Source: Porticoccus sp964608185
Lineage (GTDB): Bacteria > Pseudomonadota > Gammaproteobacteria > Pseudomonadales > Porticoccaceae
Reading direction: 5' to 3'
NCBI GenBank assembly: GCA_964608185.1
Contig: CAZSMR010000027.1
Span: 1-16,925 of the forward strand
Length of the DNA: 16,925 nt
A program made the translations under genes and the position numbers. Each line of letters opens with the position of its first letter. The stretch's first letter is position 1. Positions 8,026 to 16,272 of this stretch are shown in pieces. The notes below the pieces were generated by a model. That model saw only the letters and a list, made by a program, of their open reading frames with translations, did no database searches and was not told the origin of the DNA.

Positions 8026-8055
8026 AAAAAAAGCGAGGTGTTACCTCGCTTTTTA
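8026..8055 (-). terminator. Rho-independent terminator after pnp
   Basis: The arms 8028-8039 and 8043-8054 form a GC-rich core, GCGAGGT with ACCTCGC, around a three-base loop and flanked by A:T pairs. In the minus-strand transcript the stem is followed by seven U residues. It lies 22 bases after the pnp stop and separates the RNA/translation block from the cell-wall block. The A-rich side gives a five-U run on the other strand, so weak bidirectional activity is possible. Confidence 0.88.
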
Positions 8056-8077
8056 AAAAACTTCTGGGAATAACAAT

Positions 8078-10246
8078 TTATGAAGAAGGTTTTTCCTCAC
8101 TTTCTAAATCACCATCCTGATTTGAAATAGATTTTTCTACCTTGTCGGCATCAGATATTTCGGTCTCTTTCTCTATTTCTTTCATAGAAAGTTTAATACG
8201 ACCTCGGGCATCAACATCAAGAACTTTTACACGAATTTCTTGCCCTTCCTTTAAATAGTCTGTGACTTTTTCAACTCGCTCTTGTGCAATTTGAGAAATA
8301 TGCAAAAGTCCATCCGTGCCTGGCATGATTGTAATAAACGCACCAAAATCAACAATCCTAGCAACAGTGCCATTATAAATCTTTCCTACTTCGGCCTCAG
8401 CTGTGATCTCCTCAATACGAAAAATAGCATCATTTAATCCATCAGAGTTATCACTATAAATACGTATGACGCCATCGTCATTAATATCAATAGTAGCTCC
8501 CGTTTCTTCTGTTAAAGAGCGAATAGTAGCCCCGCCCTTACCGATAACGTCACGGATTTTATCTGCATCAATTTTCATTGTATGGTATCGAGGTGCCGCT
8601 TCAGAAACTTCATTACGTGAGATTGCAAGAACCTTGTTCATCTCACCAAGAATATGCAGTCTGGCGTGAAGGGCTTGCTCTAATGCGGCTTCCATGATCT
8701 CTTCTGTTATGCCCTCAATTTTAATATCCATCTGCAAGGCTGTAACACCAGCAGCTGTTCCCGCAACCTTGAAATCCATATCACCTAGGTGATCTTCATC
8801 GCCTAAAATATCTGTAAGTATGGCAAATCCACTTTCTTCTTTAACTAAACCCATAGCAATACCAGCAACTGGAGCTTTAAGAGGAACACCTGCATCCATT
8901 AACGATAAGCTAGCCCCACATACAGAAGCCATTGAGCTAGATCCATTAGATTCAGTGATCTCAGATACCACCCGAATAGCATAAGGAAACTCCTCAGGTG
9001 TAGGTAGTACAGCAGTAATACCACGTCTAGCTAATCTACCATGGCCGACCTCTCGTCTGCCTGTAAAGCCCATACGACCACATTCACCAACAGAGTAGGG
9101 TGGAAAATTATAGTGCAACATAAACGGATCTTCGCGCTTACCTTCGAGAGCATCAATTAATTGAGCATCCCTCATAGACCCTAAAGTAGTTGTAACTAAT
9201 GCCTGAGTTTCTCCGCGTGTAAAGAGTGCTGTACCATGAGCTTTTGGCAACACACCTGTTTCTACATCAATGGCTCTTACAGTTTTACTATCTCGACCAT
9301 CAATTCGTGGCTCACCTCGAGTAATGCGACCACGTACGATTTTCTTCTCAAGCTTTTTGAAGCCATCTCGAATATCATCTTCGCTGATATTTTCGATTTT
9401 ACCTGCTAATTTCATCGCGTCATTACGGAGGCTATCTAGTTGAGTAACTCTATCTTGCTTGTCAGTCGTACGATATGCGTTATCTAAATTTTTACCTATT
9501 TCAGAGCTTAATGCTTCGGATAGTTCTACATTCTCTGGTGTTGGATGCCAATCCCAACTTGGCTTAGAAGCTACATCCGCTAAATCTGAGATGACCTTAA
9601 TCACGGCTTGCATTTCTTGATGAGCAAAAAGTACTGCACCTAGCATAGTATCTTCTGCTAACTCATTAGCTTCAGACTCCACCATCAATACAGCATCCTT
9701 AGTACCAGCTACAACCATATCTAGATCTGAATCAGACAAATCAGAGTAAGTTGGGTTCAGTATATAGCCGACATCTGGCTTATATCCAACACGAGCACCA
9801 CCTACAGGGCCACTAAATGGAATTCCAGAGATAGATAACGCGGCAGACACGCCAATCATCGCTACAATATCTGGATCAATATTTTTTTCAGCCGACACTA
9901 CAGTGCAAACTACTTGTACTTCGTTTTTGAAGCCATCAGGAAACAAAGGACGAATAGGGCGATCTATTAAACGAGAAGTAAGAGTCTCTTTTTCATTTGG
10001 TCGACCCTCGCGTTTAAAAAAACCTCCGGGTATTTTACCAGCAGCATATGCTTTTTCTATATAATGAACACCAAGAGGGAAAAAATCTTGGCCATCTTTC
10101 GCATGTTTATTTGCGACAACTGTACAAAGTACTGACGTGTTGTCCATGGTACACAAAACCGCAGCTGTAGCTTGGCGAGCTATACGTCCAGTTTCAAGTG
10201 TGACAGTATGTTTTCCATACTGGAATGTTTTGATTACGGGTTTCAT
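8078..10246 (-). CDS. pnp: Polyribonucleotide nucleotidyltransferase (PNPase)
   Basis: PNPase is a trimeric phosphorolytic 3'-5' exoribonuclease in mRNA decay and a degradosome partner. It has two RNase PH-like domains (roughly 5-220 and 305-540). The second holds SNGSSSMAS and the acidic catalytic segment DILGDEDHLGDMD at 479-491. A KH domain follows with GKGG near 569-572, then an S1 domain near 620-688, ending in an acidic tail. 722 residues is normal (E. coli 711). The ATG at 10244-10246 (MKPVIKTFQYG) was chosen over an in-frame TTG nine bases upstream because AGGA sits ten bases before it and the N-terminus aligns with the family. It follows rpsO, as in E. coli, with a 220-base structured leader between them. 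It ends at a strong terminator. Confidence 0.98.
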   Translation of the reverse strand: MKPVIKTFQYGKHTVTLETGRIARQATAAVLCTMDNTSVLCTVVANKHAKDGQDFFPLGVHYIEKAYAAGKIPGGFFKREGRPNEKETLTSRLIDRPIRPLFPDGFKNEVQVVCTVVSAEKNIDPDIVAMIGVSAALSISGIPFSGPVGGARVGYKPDVGYILNPTYSDLSDSDLDMVVAGTKDAVLMVESEANELAEDTMLGAVLFAHQEMQAVIKVISDLADVASKPSWDWHPTPENVELSEALSSEIGKNLDNAYRTTDKQDRVTQLDSLRNDAMKLAGKIENISEDDIRDGFKKLEKKIVRGRITRGEPRIDGRDSKTVRAIDVETGVLPKAHGTALFTRGETQALVTTTLGSMRDAQLIDALEGKREDPFMLHYNFPPYSVGECGRMGFTGRREVGHGRLARRGITAVLPTPEEFPYAIRVVSEITESNGSSSMASVCGASLSLMDAGVPLKAPVAGIAMGLVKEESGFAILTDILGDEDHLGDMDFKVAGTAAGVTALQMDIKIEGITEEIMEAALEQALHARLHILGEMNKVLAISRNEVSEAAPRYHTMKIDADKIRDVIGKGGATIRSLTEETGATIDINDDGVIRIYSDNSDGLNDAIFRIEEITAEAEVGKIYNGTVARIVDFGAFITIMPGTDGLLHISQIAQERVEKVTDYLKEGQEIRVKVLDVDARGRIKLSMKEIEKETEISDADKVEKSISNQDGDLESEEKPSS

Positions 10247-10313
10247 AAAATTCAATTCCTATTAGTTTTTCATATTTTGAAGTCCTGTGAAAAACCAGAA
10301 GTAAGCTGCTCGT

Positions 10314-10383
10314 GTTACCAATAACTACCTATAAAATAATATTTTGTAAAAAATTTCTTACATTTTTAGTAACTATTGGTAAC
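10314..10383 (-). promoter_or_regulatory. Long stem-loop in pnp leader, candidate RNase III/PNPase autoregulatory element
   Basis: In the minus-strand RNA, GUUACCAAUAGUUACU (10383-10368) pairs with GGUAGUUAUUGGUAAC (10329-10314) as 16 continuous pairs including three G-U wobbles, closing an AU-rich loop of 38 bases. In E. coli the pnp leader contains a double-stranded stem that RNase III cleaves, after which PNPase represses its own mRNA. The position and length here suit the same role, but no cleavage can be shown from sequence. Confidence 0.6.
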
Positions 10384-10422
10384 TCGATCAGCCATAACAT
10401 ATAAAGGTCTTCTTTTGACTTC

Positions 10423-10428
10423 ATTATA
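10423..10428 (-). promoter_or_regulatory. Candidate -10 box of an internal pnp promoter
   Basis: A perfect TATAAT lies directly downstream of the hairpin after rpsO, overlapping its last base. No good -35 hexamer was found; TTCTAT with a 16-base spacer is the best seen. E. coli also has a pnp promoter in the rpsO-pnp gap. Transcripts from here would carry the long leader stem. Confidence 0.35.
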
Positions 10429-10463
10429 GTTACTGGCTGCTCCTATAGAAGCAGCCAGTAACT
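10428..10463 (-). terminator. Perfect 14-bp hairpin after rpsO, possible attenuator or mRNA stabiliser
   Basis: AGTTACTGGCTGCT (10428-10441) and AGCAGCCAGTAACT (10450-10463) are exact reverse complements around an 8-base loop. The hairpin begins three bases after the rpsO stop. In the minus-strand RNA it is followed by AUAAUGAAG rather than a U tract, so it is not a full intrinsic terminator. In E. coli a hairpin at this position lets part of transcription continue into pnp and protects the rpsO mRNA end; a similar role is inferred here. Confidence 0.6.
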
Positions 10464-10466
10464 CTC

Positions 10467-10733
10467 TTATCGACGCAATTCAAGTTTAGTAATTAAATCT
10501 ACGTAGCGCTTAGCGTCTTTACTTTTTAAATAATCAAGCAGTTTTCTTCGTTGGTTCACCATGCGAATTAGTCCGCGACGTGAATGATGATCTTTCTTGT
10601 GATCGCCAAAGTGGCTTTGTAATTTATTGATATTTGCTGTCAATAAGGATATCTGGACTTCCGGGGAGCCAGTATCACCTTGGGTTGTTGAGTGATTTTC
10701 AATAATGACTTTTTTTTCTTCTGCACTTAACAT
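10467..10733 (-). CDS. rpsO: 30S ribosomal protein S15
   Basis: S15 is a primary 16S rRNA-binding protein that joins the central domain of the 30S subunit and forms bridges to the 50S. The 88-residue product matches the family along its length: GDTGSPEVQISLLTANI, then HKKDHHSRRGLIRMVNQRR and KLLDYLK, ending KLELRR. The ATG at 10731-10733 was chosen because GGAG lies six bases upstream and the length matches E. coli S15 (89 with Met). An in-frame TTG 24 bases earlier falls inside a leader hairpin. It lies between truB and pnp, the usual gammaproteobacterial order. Its leader hairpin abuts the ribosome site, so regulation by its own product is plausible, as known for E. coli rpsO. Confidence 0.98.
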   Translation of the reverse strand: MLSAEEKKVIIENHSTTQGDTGSPEVQISLLTANINKLQSHFGDHKKDHHSRRGLIRMVNQRRKLLDYLKSKDAKRYVDLITKLELRR

Positions 10734-10744
10734 ATATTTCTCCA

Positions 10745-10779
10745 ATATGCGGTTCAAGATCTAGAGAACCCGCGCATAT
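10745..10779 (-). promoter_or_regulatory. rpsO leader hairpin next to the Shine-Dalgarno, candidate S15 operator
   Basis: In the minus-strand RNA, AUAUGC (10779-10774) pairs with GCAUAU (10750-10745) and GGUUC (10770-10766) pairs with GAACC (10755-10751). A three-base GCG bulge lies on the 5' side only, and the loop is ten bases. The stem ends one base before the GGAG ribosome site of rpsO. S15 mRNA operators differ in structure among bacteria, so this is a candidate by position and shape only. Confidence 0.5.
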
Positions 10780-10813
10780 TTACAGGTACTCCATTAGTTT
10801 AACTTTAAATAAA

Positions 10814-11746
10814 TTAAACTACTAAACGCTTGGGTGTGAGCTTACCGTCAACTGCTACTTCGCCGACACCTAAAAATAGACCTTCCTTTTGGAAGACGCG
10901 CACTATATCTCCTTCTGTGCCTTCGCGAAAGACCTGAGGTGCTACTACAGGCTGTCCTTGGCAAAAATAAAAAGTAGTACTTGCAGATAAATACACTGCC
11001 AAAAGGTGCTGAATTCCTGCATCTATGGGCTTAAGCAAGCAATCTAGATCTTCCATAAGCCCAGTTTTTTCTATCGACTCTAACTCCTCCTGAGTAATCG
11101 ATTCACTTTGATCAAACTGACCAACTGCATCTCTATGCAACTTTGATACATACGCGCCGCAACCCAATAACGCTCCTATATCTTCAGCCAAACTTCTGAT
11201 ATAAGTACCTTTACTACAGTGAATTCTTAAATCTATTTCCGGAAATTTACCGGAACGAAAACCCATCACTTCTAATGAATAGATTTTAATTTCGCGCGCT
11301 TTTCTATCTACACTTATACCTTTTCTAGCCAGTTTATAAAGTCGCTGTCCTTTATGCTTTAGTGCAGAATACATTGAAGGAACCTGAGCAATATTTCCAC
11401 GAAAGCTAGCTAAAGCTTTTTGTATCTTTTCTATTTCTAAATCTTGAGCTCCCAGCTCAGAAATAATATCGCTACCAGCGTCACCACTAGCTGTAGAAAT
11501 TCCGAAACGTATTGTTGCACTATATTTTTTATCTGCATCCAAAAGGAACTGAGTAAATTTTGTTGCCTCACCAAAACAAATAGGTAAAACTCCTGTAGCT
11601 AGTGGGTCTAGACTTCCAGTATGGCCAGCTTTAGCTGCAGAAAACAAACGCTTAGTTTTTTGTAAAGCTCCATTTGATGAAATTCCTAGTGGTTTGTTTA
11701 ACAACAAAATTCCATCCACTTGACGTCCTTTGTTGCGGCTCCCCAA
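10814..11746 (-). CDS. truB: tRNA pseudouridine-55 synthase TruB
   Basis: TruB isomerises uridine 55 of the tRNA T-loop to pseudouridine. The hallmark GHTGSLDPLATGVLP contains the catalytic aspartate D47. Other family stretches are FRGNIAQVPSMYSALKHKG, HCSKGTYIRSLAEDIG and the C-terminal GVGEVAVDGKLTPKRLVV, which belongs to the PUA-like domain. 310 residues is normal. The start is a TTG (11744-11746): GAGGAA lies about eight bases upstream, and translation from it gives an N-terminus that aligns with E. coli TruB from its first residues. No ATG exists nearby. It starts two bases after the rbfA stop, so translation is likely coupled. Confidence 0.96.
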   Translation of the reverse strand: MGSRNKGRQVDGILLLNKPLGISSNGALQKTKRLFSAAKAGHTGSLDPLATGVLPICFGEATKFTQFLLDADKKYSATIRFGISTASGDAGSDIISELGAQDLEIEKIQKALASFRGNIAQVPSMYSALKHKGQRLYKLARKGISVDRKAREIKIYSLEVMGFRSGKFPEIDLRIHCSKGTYIRSLAEDIGALLGCGAYVSKLHRDAVGQFDQSESITQEELESIEKTGLMEDLDCLLKPIDAGIQHLLAVYLSASTTFYFCQGQPVVAPQVFREGTEGDIVRVFQKEGLFLGVGEVAVDGKLTPKRLVV

Positions 11747-11748
11747 TT

Positions 11749-12162
11749 TTAATCTTCCTCAAGACGATCTATAGACGATTCATCTTGTTCATTTTTTTGT
11801 TGTTCATCCAAATATATTGACTGTTCTATCAGGGCTTCTAAAGCCTGTCCCCTTTTACCACTATGGTCATATATAAATCTGAGCTTTGGAGCTATTCTCA
11901 GCTGCATTTCAGAAGCAATCCTAGTTCTCAAAAAACCAGCTGCTCCGTTCAGAATCTCTGTCGCGTCAAGACTTTTTTCTTCAGAGTCTAATCCTACAAA
12001 GGTTACATAGATTTTTGCGTTAGCAAGGTCTCGATTAATTTCTACAGCCGTAATATTAGCCATCATGAGCCTTGGATCTCTCACTTCATCGCGAATCAAC
12101 TTTGATAATTCTCTTTGCAGAGCATCTGACACTCTGTCTTTGCGGGTGAACTCTCTAGGCAT
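11749..12162 (-). CDS. rbfA: 30S ribosome-binding factor RbfA
   Basis: RbfA binds the pre-30S particle, helps 16S rRNA 5'-end maturation, and in E. coli is needed for growth in the cold. The KH-like fold is recognisable: RVSDALQRELSKLIRDEVRDPRL, then VEINRDLANAKIYVTFVG and LRIAPKLRFIYDHS. The C-terminal tail is acidic and polar. The ATG at 12160-12162 gives MPREFTRKDRV, matching the family N-terminus, with GGGG about nine bases upstream. An in-frame TTG 15 bases earlier, one base after the infB stop, has no ribosome site. The product is 137 residues (E. coli 133). It lies in the conserved order infB-rbfA-truB. Confidence 0.95.
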   Translation of the reverse strand: MPREFTRKDRVSDALQRELSKLIRDEVRDPRLMMANITAVEINRDLANAKIYVTFVGLDSEEKSLDATEILNGAAGFLRTRIASEMQLRIAPKLRFIYDHSGKRGQALEALIEQSIYLDEQQKNEQDESSIDRLEED

Positions 12163-12178
12163 AAATCTAAGCCCCAAT

Positions 12179-14728
12179 TTATAGTTTTCGTGCTATCTCA
12201 ATGATCTCATAGACTTCAATTTGATCACCAGCCTTAATGTCATTGTAGTCTTTTACGCCAATTCCACACTCAACTCCATTACGAACTTCGCTAGCCTCGT
12301 CCTTAAAGCGCCTCAGTGATTCTAGTTCTCCCTCATAAATCACTACACTTTCTCTTAAAACTCGAATGGGTTTATTACGAAATACTGAGCCCTCTATAAC
12401 CATACAGCCAGCAATGGCGCCAAATTTTGGTGATCCAAACACATCTCTAACTTCTGCAATACCAAGAATATTCTCACGTCTTTCAGGGGACAGAAGACCG
12501 CCTAAGGCTTGGCGTATGTCATCTAAGACATTATAAATAACGCTATAATATCTAAGATCTAGCCCCTCTTCTTCTGATAAACGTCGGGCTGAGTTATCAG
12601 CTCTTACATTAAATCCTATTACTGCGGCACTAGAAGAGATTGCTAAATTTATATCTGATTCGCTAATTCCCCCAACGCCTGAACATATAACTTCTACCTC
12701 AACCTCGTCATTCCCCATTTCATTAATAGTAGAAAGTATAGCCTCTAAAGATCCTCTTACGTCAGCCTTAATAACAACAGGTAGGCGACTTTTTTCTTGC
12801 CCTCCCTCAAACTTGGAAAACATTTCTTCTAGCTTTGCAGTTTTCTTAAGAGAAGCGCTTTCGTCACGAGCTTTATTTTGCCTTATCTCCGCTAATTCTC
12901 GTGCCTTTTTCTCGTCGGAAACTACAAGAAATTGATCCCCAGCAGCTGGTGGAACATCTAAGCCTAAAACTTCAACCGGAATGGAGGGTCCTGCATCTAC
13001 TACTCCTTGACCTGCTTGATCTGTCATTGCTCGGATACGACCAACACTTTCTCCTGCAAGAACAAGATCTCCTTTACTTAATTTTCCCGCTTGCACTAAA
13101 ATTGTTGCGACAGTACCCCGCCCTTTCTCAAGTCTAGACTCAATTACTACACCTTTAGCGGGAGCAGTATAAGATGCTTGTAGTTCAAGTAATTCTGCCT
13201 GTAAAAGAACCGCTTCTATTAAACTATCTATCCCTTCTCCTGTTTCCGCGGAAACTTCAACAAATTGAGTATCTCCACCCCATTTTTCAGAAATAACTCC
13301 CAAAGCAGACAATTCATTAGTAACTCTTTCAGGATCGGAGCTCTCTTTATCAATTTTATTTATTGCTACTATGATGGCTACATCTGCTGCTCGAGCATGT
13401 TGTATAGCTTCTTCTGTTTGTGGCATTACCCCATCGTCAGCGGCTACTACTAAAATGATCACGTCTGTACTTTGTGCACCACGAGCACGCATAGCTGTAA
13501 ATGCTGCATGTCCTGGTGTATCAAGAAAAGTGACCATACCTTTTGGAGTGTCTACATGGTATGCCCCTATGTGTTGTGTAATACCTCCTGCTTCACCTGA
13601 GGCCACTTTACTTTTTCTAATATAATCAAGAAGCGAGGTTTTACCATGATCAACATGACCCATAACTGTAACAACTGGTGCGCGTGGTTTCAGTACCTCT
13701 TTAACCGCAGGTTGTAATTTACTTATCAATCTTTCTTCTATTTGTACTTCAGAAATAGCCTCGGCATTATGTCCTAGCTCTTCAATGACAAGTATTGCAG
13801 TATCCTGATCTATAGATTCGTTAATAGAGGCAGTAGTTCCCAAACTCATTAGTGCCCTGACAACGACAACTGCTTTAATTGACATTTTTTGTGCAAGGTC
13901 AGTAATAAGAATCTCTTCTGGAACATCAATTTTAAATATAACTTTATCTACTGGCTTTTTGAAGGTATGAACATTTTTAATTTTTGCGATTTTTGCACCG
14001 GTTCGAAGACGTGGTTTTTTTTCTTCATCTCTTTCTTCATCGGCTGCTTTTATTAGATCTACAATTTTACGTTTTGGTTCTTTTGAAACAATACGTTTTT
14101 TTGGTTTTTTTAAGTGTTCTTCTTTATCATCATTATTGGGTTCTGCGGTATAATTTTTTTGATATTTTTTAGTTGGCTTTTCTGGTTCCGAAGAAGGTTT
14201 GTTAACAACAGGTAGGGTATCTTTTAATGGTGATTTAGATAGTTTTTCTACGTCTGCTTGCTCTTGTTTTTCTGTGGAGTTAGCCGAAGATACTTTTGTG
14301 TCGTTAGTAGGAGTATCTTGTAGTGCTTGACGAGCGACTATTGCGGCCTGTCTTTTGTCTTCAACATCAACAGCTATGAATGGTTCTGATGTTATATTCT
14401 CAGTGTCGGGCTCTTCGCCATCTAGAGGAGTTTCCTCGCTACGTTTAACATAAGTCCTTTTTTTTCGTACTTCAACATTAACTGTTTTCCTACCGGCACT
14501 TGTTTTGAGTGTACTAAGTGTTTTTCGCTTAAGCGTAATTTTCTTTGGGTCACGTTCTTCGTTAGCATGTAGACTTTTTAGATGGGCCAACAAAACTCGT
14601 TTATCTTCGTCGCCCACAGTCGCGTCATCACTATTTTGTGACAAACCCGCTTCCTTCATCTGCTTTAGAAGACGGTCTACGGATGTCCCTACAACTTTGG
14701 CAAGTTCACTTACAATGACGTCAGCCAT
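12179..14728 (-). CDS. infB: Translation initiation factor IF-2
   Basis: IF-2 is the GTPase that places formyl-Met-tRNA on the 30S subunit and promotes 50S joining. Numbered from the chosen ATG, an N-terminal IF2_N-like domain (1-50) is followed by a conserved basic stretch with VEVRKKRTYVKR and a long charged linker. A second N-domain-like helical part lies near 265-320. The G domain has GHVDHGKT at 357-364 (G1), GGITQHIGAY (G2), DTPGHA at 403-408 (G3), NKID at 457-460 (G4) and SAETGEG (G5). IF-2 domains C1 and C2 end in EIIEIARKL. At 849 residues it is slightly shorter than E. coli IF-2 (890), mainly in the linker. Two ATGs lie six bases apart; the inner one (14726-14728) has GAGGA at the better spacing and matches the family N-terminus. 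Confidence 0.97.
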   Translation of the reverse strand: MADVIVSELAKVVGTSVDRLLKQMKEAGLSQNSDDATVGDEDKRVLLAHLKSLHANEERDPKKITLKRKTLSTLKTSAGRKTVNVEVRKKRTYVKRSEETPLDGEEPDTENITSEPFIAVDVEDKRQAAIVARQALQDTPTNDTKVSSANSTEKQEQADVEKLSKSPLKDTLPVVNKPSSEPEKPTKKYQKNYTAEPNNDDKEEHLKKPKKRIVSKEPKRKIVDLIKAADEERDEEKKPRLRTGAKIAKIKNVHTFKKPVDKVIFKIDVPEEILITDLAQKMSIKAVVVVRALMSLGTTASINESIDQDTAILVIEELGHNAEAISEVQIEERLISKLQPAVKEVLKPRAPVVTVMGHVDHGKTSLLDYIRKSKVASGEAGGITQHIGAYHVDTPKGMVTFLDTPGHAAFTAMRARGAQSTDVIILVVAADDGVMPQTEEAIQHARAADVAIIVAINKIDKESSDPERVTNELSALGVISEKWGGDTQFVEVSAETGEGIDSLIEAVLLQAELLELQASYTAPAKGVVIESRLEKGRGTVATILVQAGKLSKGDLVLAGESVGRIRAMTDQAGQGVVDAGPSIPVEVLGLDVPPAAGDQFLVVSDEKKARELAEIRQNKARDESASLKKTAKLEEMFSKFEGGQEKSRLPVVIKADVRGSLEAILSTINEMGNDEVEVEVICSGVGGISESDINLAISSSAAVIGFNVRADNSARRLSEEEGLDLRYYSVIYNVLDDIRQALGGLLSPERRENILGIAEVRDVFGSPKFGAIAGCMVIEGSVFRNKPIRVLRESVVIYEGELESLRRFKDEASEVRNGVECGIGVKDYNDIKAGDQIEVYEIIEIARKL

Positions 14729-14757
14729 TAACATTCCTCAATTTTTAACTTTCTACG

Positions 14758-16251
14758 TTATTTCTTTTCTTTATCGTCAGCAAACCATGGAGCACGTGCT
14801 GCCATGATTAACTCAGCCGCTCTTTTCTCATCTAAACCTTCTATGTCTAATAGATCATCAACTGCCTGCTCGGCCAAGTCTTCCATTGAAATGATGCCAG
14901 AAGTAGCCAATCGTTCTGCTAGTTTCTGGTCCATTCCTTCCATTTCGAGCAAGTCTTTTGCAGGTTCTTGAGCATTCTGTTTAGGAGTCAACGCCATTGT
15001 TAACAATGCATCTTTGGCTCTAGAGCGTAATTCCTCTACTAAATCCTCATCAAACCCCTCTATGTTCATCATTTCTTCTAATGGGACGTAAGCCACTTCA
15101 TCAAGAGATGCGAATCCTTCCTCGGATAAAACTATTGCTATATCTTCATCTATGTCCAATTTTTCTTTAAAAAGATCAACCAAGTTGTGAGACTCTTGTT
15201 CTTGCTTTCCTTGAGCTTCTTCGGTTGTCATAACACTTATTTTCCAGCCAGTTAGCTCAGATGCAAGTCGAACATTTTGTCCACTTCGACCAATAGCCAT
15301 TGCCAAAGAACCTTCTGATACAGCCACATCCATCGAACCTGACTCCTCATCGACAATTATAGACTCTACTTCTGCTGGTGACATTGAATTAATAACGAGT
15401 TGTGCTGGATTATCATCCCATAGAACAATATCTATTCTTTCGCCATCAAGCTCGTTAGAAACTGCTTGAACTCTAGCACCTCTCATTCCAACACATGCAC
15501 CGATAGGGTCAATTCGCCCATCATTCGTTTTTACAGCAATTTTAGCTCTTGACCCCTGATCTCTTGCAGCACCACGAATCTCAATGACTTGTTCAGCTAT
15601 TTCTGGAACTTCAATACGAAATAGTTCTATTAGCATCTCGTTGCACTTACGACTAAGGAGCAGCTGTGGTCCTCTATTTTCCGGGTTTATGCCTTGTAAT
15701 ATAGCCCTTACTCTATCATTTACTCGAAAAACTTCGCGACCTACTAGCTCTTCACGAGGCAAAATACCCTCGGCATTATTACCTAAATCGATAAGAACGT
15801 TATCACGTGTAACTTTTTTTACAGTGCCACTAACTAATTCACCAACTTGGTCAATAAACAACTCGACAACTAAATCTCGCTCAGCATCTTTTACTTTTTG
15901 AACGATTACCTGTTTTGCTGTCTGTGCTGCTATTCGACCAAAGCCAACATCTTCAATTTTTTCTTCGAACACATCACCAGCTTTAAGATTAACATCTTTT
16001 TCATGAGCTTCTTCAAGGGTAAATTGGGTTCCGAGTTCAGCCATGGTGTCATCATCCATTACATCCCACCATCGAAAAGACTCGTAAGCGCCTGTCTCGC
16101 GATCAATAGTTACACGAATATTAGACTCTTCATCGTAGCGTTTTTTAGTCGCCATTATTAGTGCTGACTCTATAGCCTCAAATATAACCTCCGGGGATAC
16201 ACCCTTTTCATTTGATACCGCTTCTGCCACCATCAGGATTTCTTTGTTCAT
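14758..16251 (-). CDS. nusA: Transcription termination/antitermination factor NusA
   Basis: NusA binds RNA polymerase, enhances pausing and intrinsic termination, and takes part in antitermination on rRNA operons. Domains in order: an RNA polymerase-binding N-domain (1 to about 130), S1 (about 136-200), KH1 with GMRGARV at 255-261, KH2 with GRSGQNVR at 321-328, and two acidic repeats (about 366-417 and 437-487). Two acidic repeats are typical of gammaproteobacterial NusA. The second repeat binds the RNA polymerase alpha C-terminal domain in E. coli. 497 residues compares with 495 in E. coli. The ATG has GAGG seven bases upstream. It starts 21 bases after the rimP stop, and infB follows 29 bases after its own stop, so the three genes are probably one transcript. 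Confidence 0.98.
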   Translation of the reverse strand: MNKEILMVAEAVSNEKGVSPEVIFEAIESALIMATKKRYDEESNIRVTIDRETGAYESFRWWDVMDDDTMAELGTQFTLEEAHEKDVNLKAGDVFEEKIEDVGFGRIAAQTAKQVIVQKVKDAERDLVVELFIDQVGELVSGTVKKVTRDNVLIDLGNNAEGILPREELVGREVFRVNDRVRAILQGINPENRGPQLLLSRKCNEMLIELFRIEVPEIAEQVIEIRGAARDQGSRAKIAVKTNDGRIDPIGACVGMRGARVQAVSNELDGERIDIVLWDDNPAQLVINSMSPAEVESIIVDEESGSMDVAVSEGSLAMAIGRSGQNVRLASELTGWKISVMTTEEAQGKQEQESHNLVDLFKEKLDIDEDIAIVLSEEGFASLDEVAYVPLEEMMNIEGFDEDLVEELRSRAKDALLTMALTPKQNAQEPAKDLLEMEGMDQKLAERLATSGIISMEDLAEQAVDDLLDIEGLDEKRAAELIMAARAPWFADDKEKK

Positions 16252-16272
16252 TTTTCAGCCTCGTGACTATCC

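Noticed and set aside
12901..14807. Several plus-strand reading frames opposite infB and nusA
   Set aside because: They are antisense to strongly conserved genes, have low-complexity composition reflecting the opposite strand, and show no ribosome sites or family motifs.
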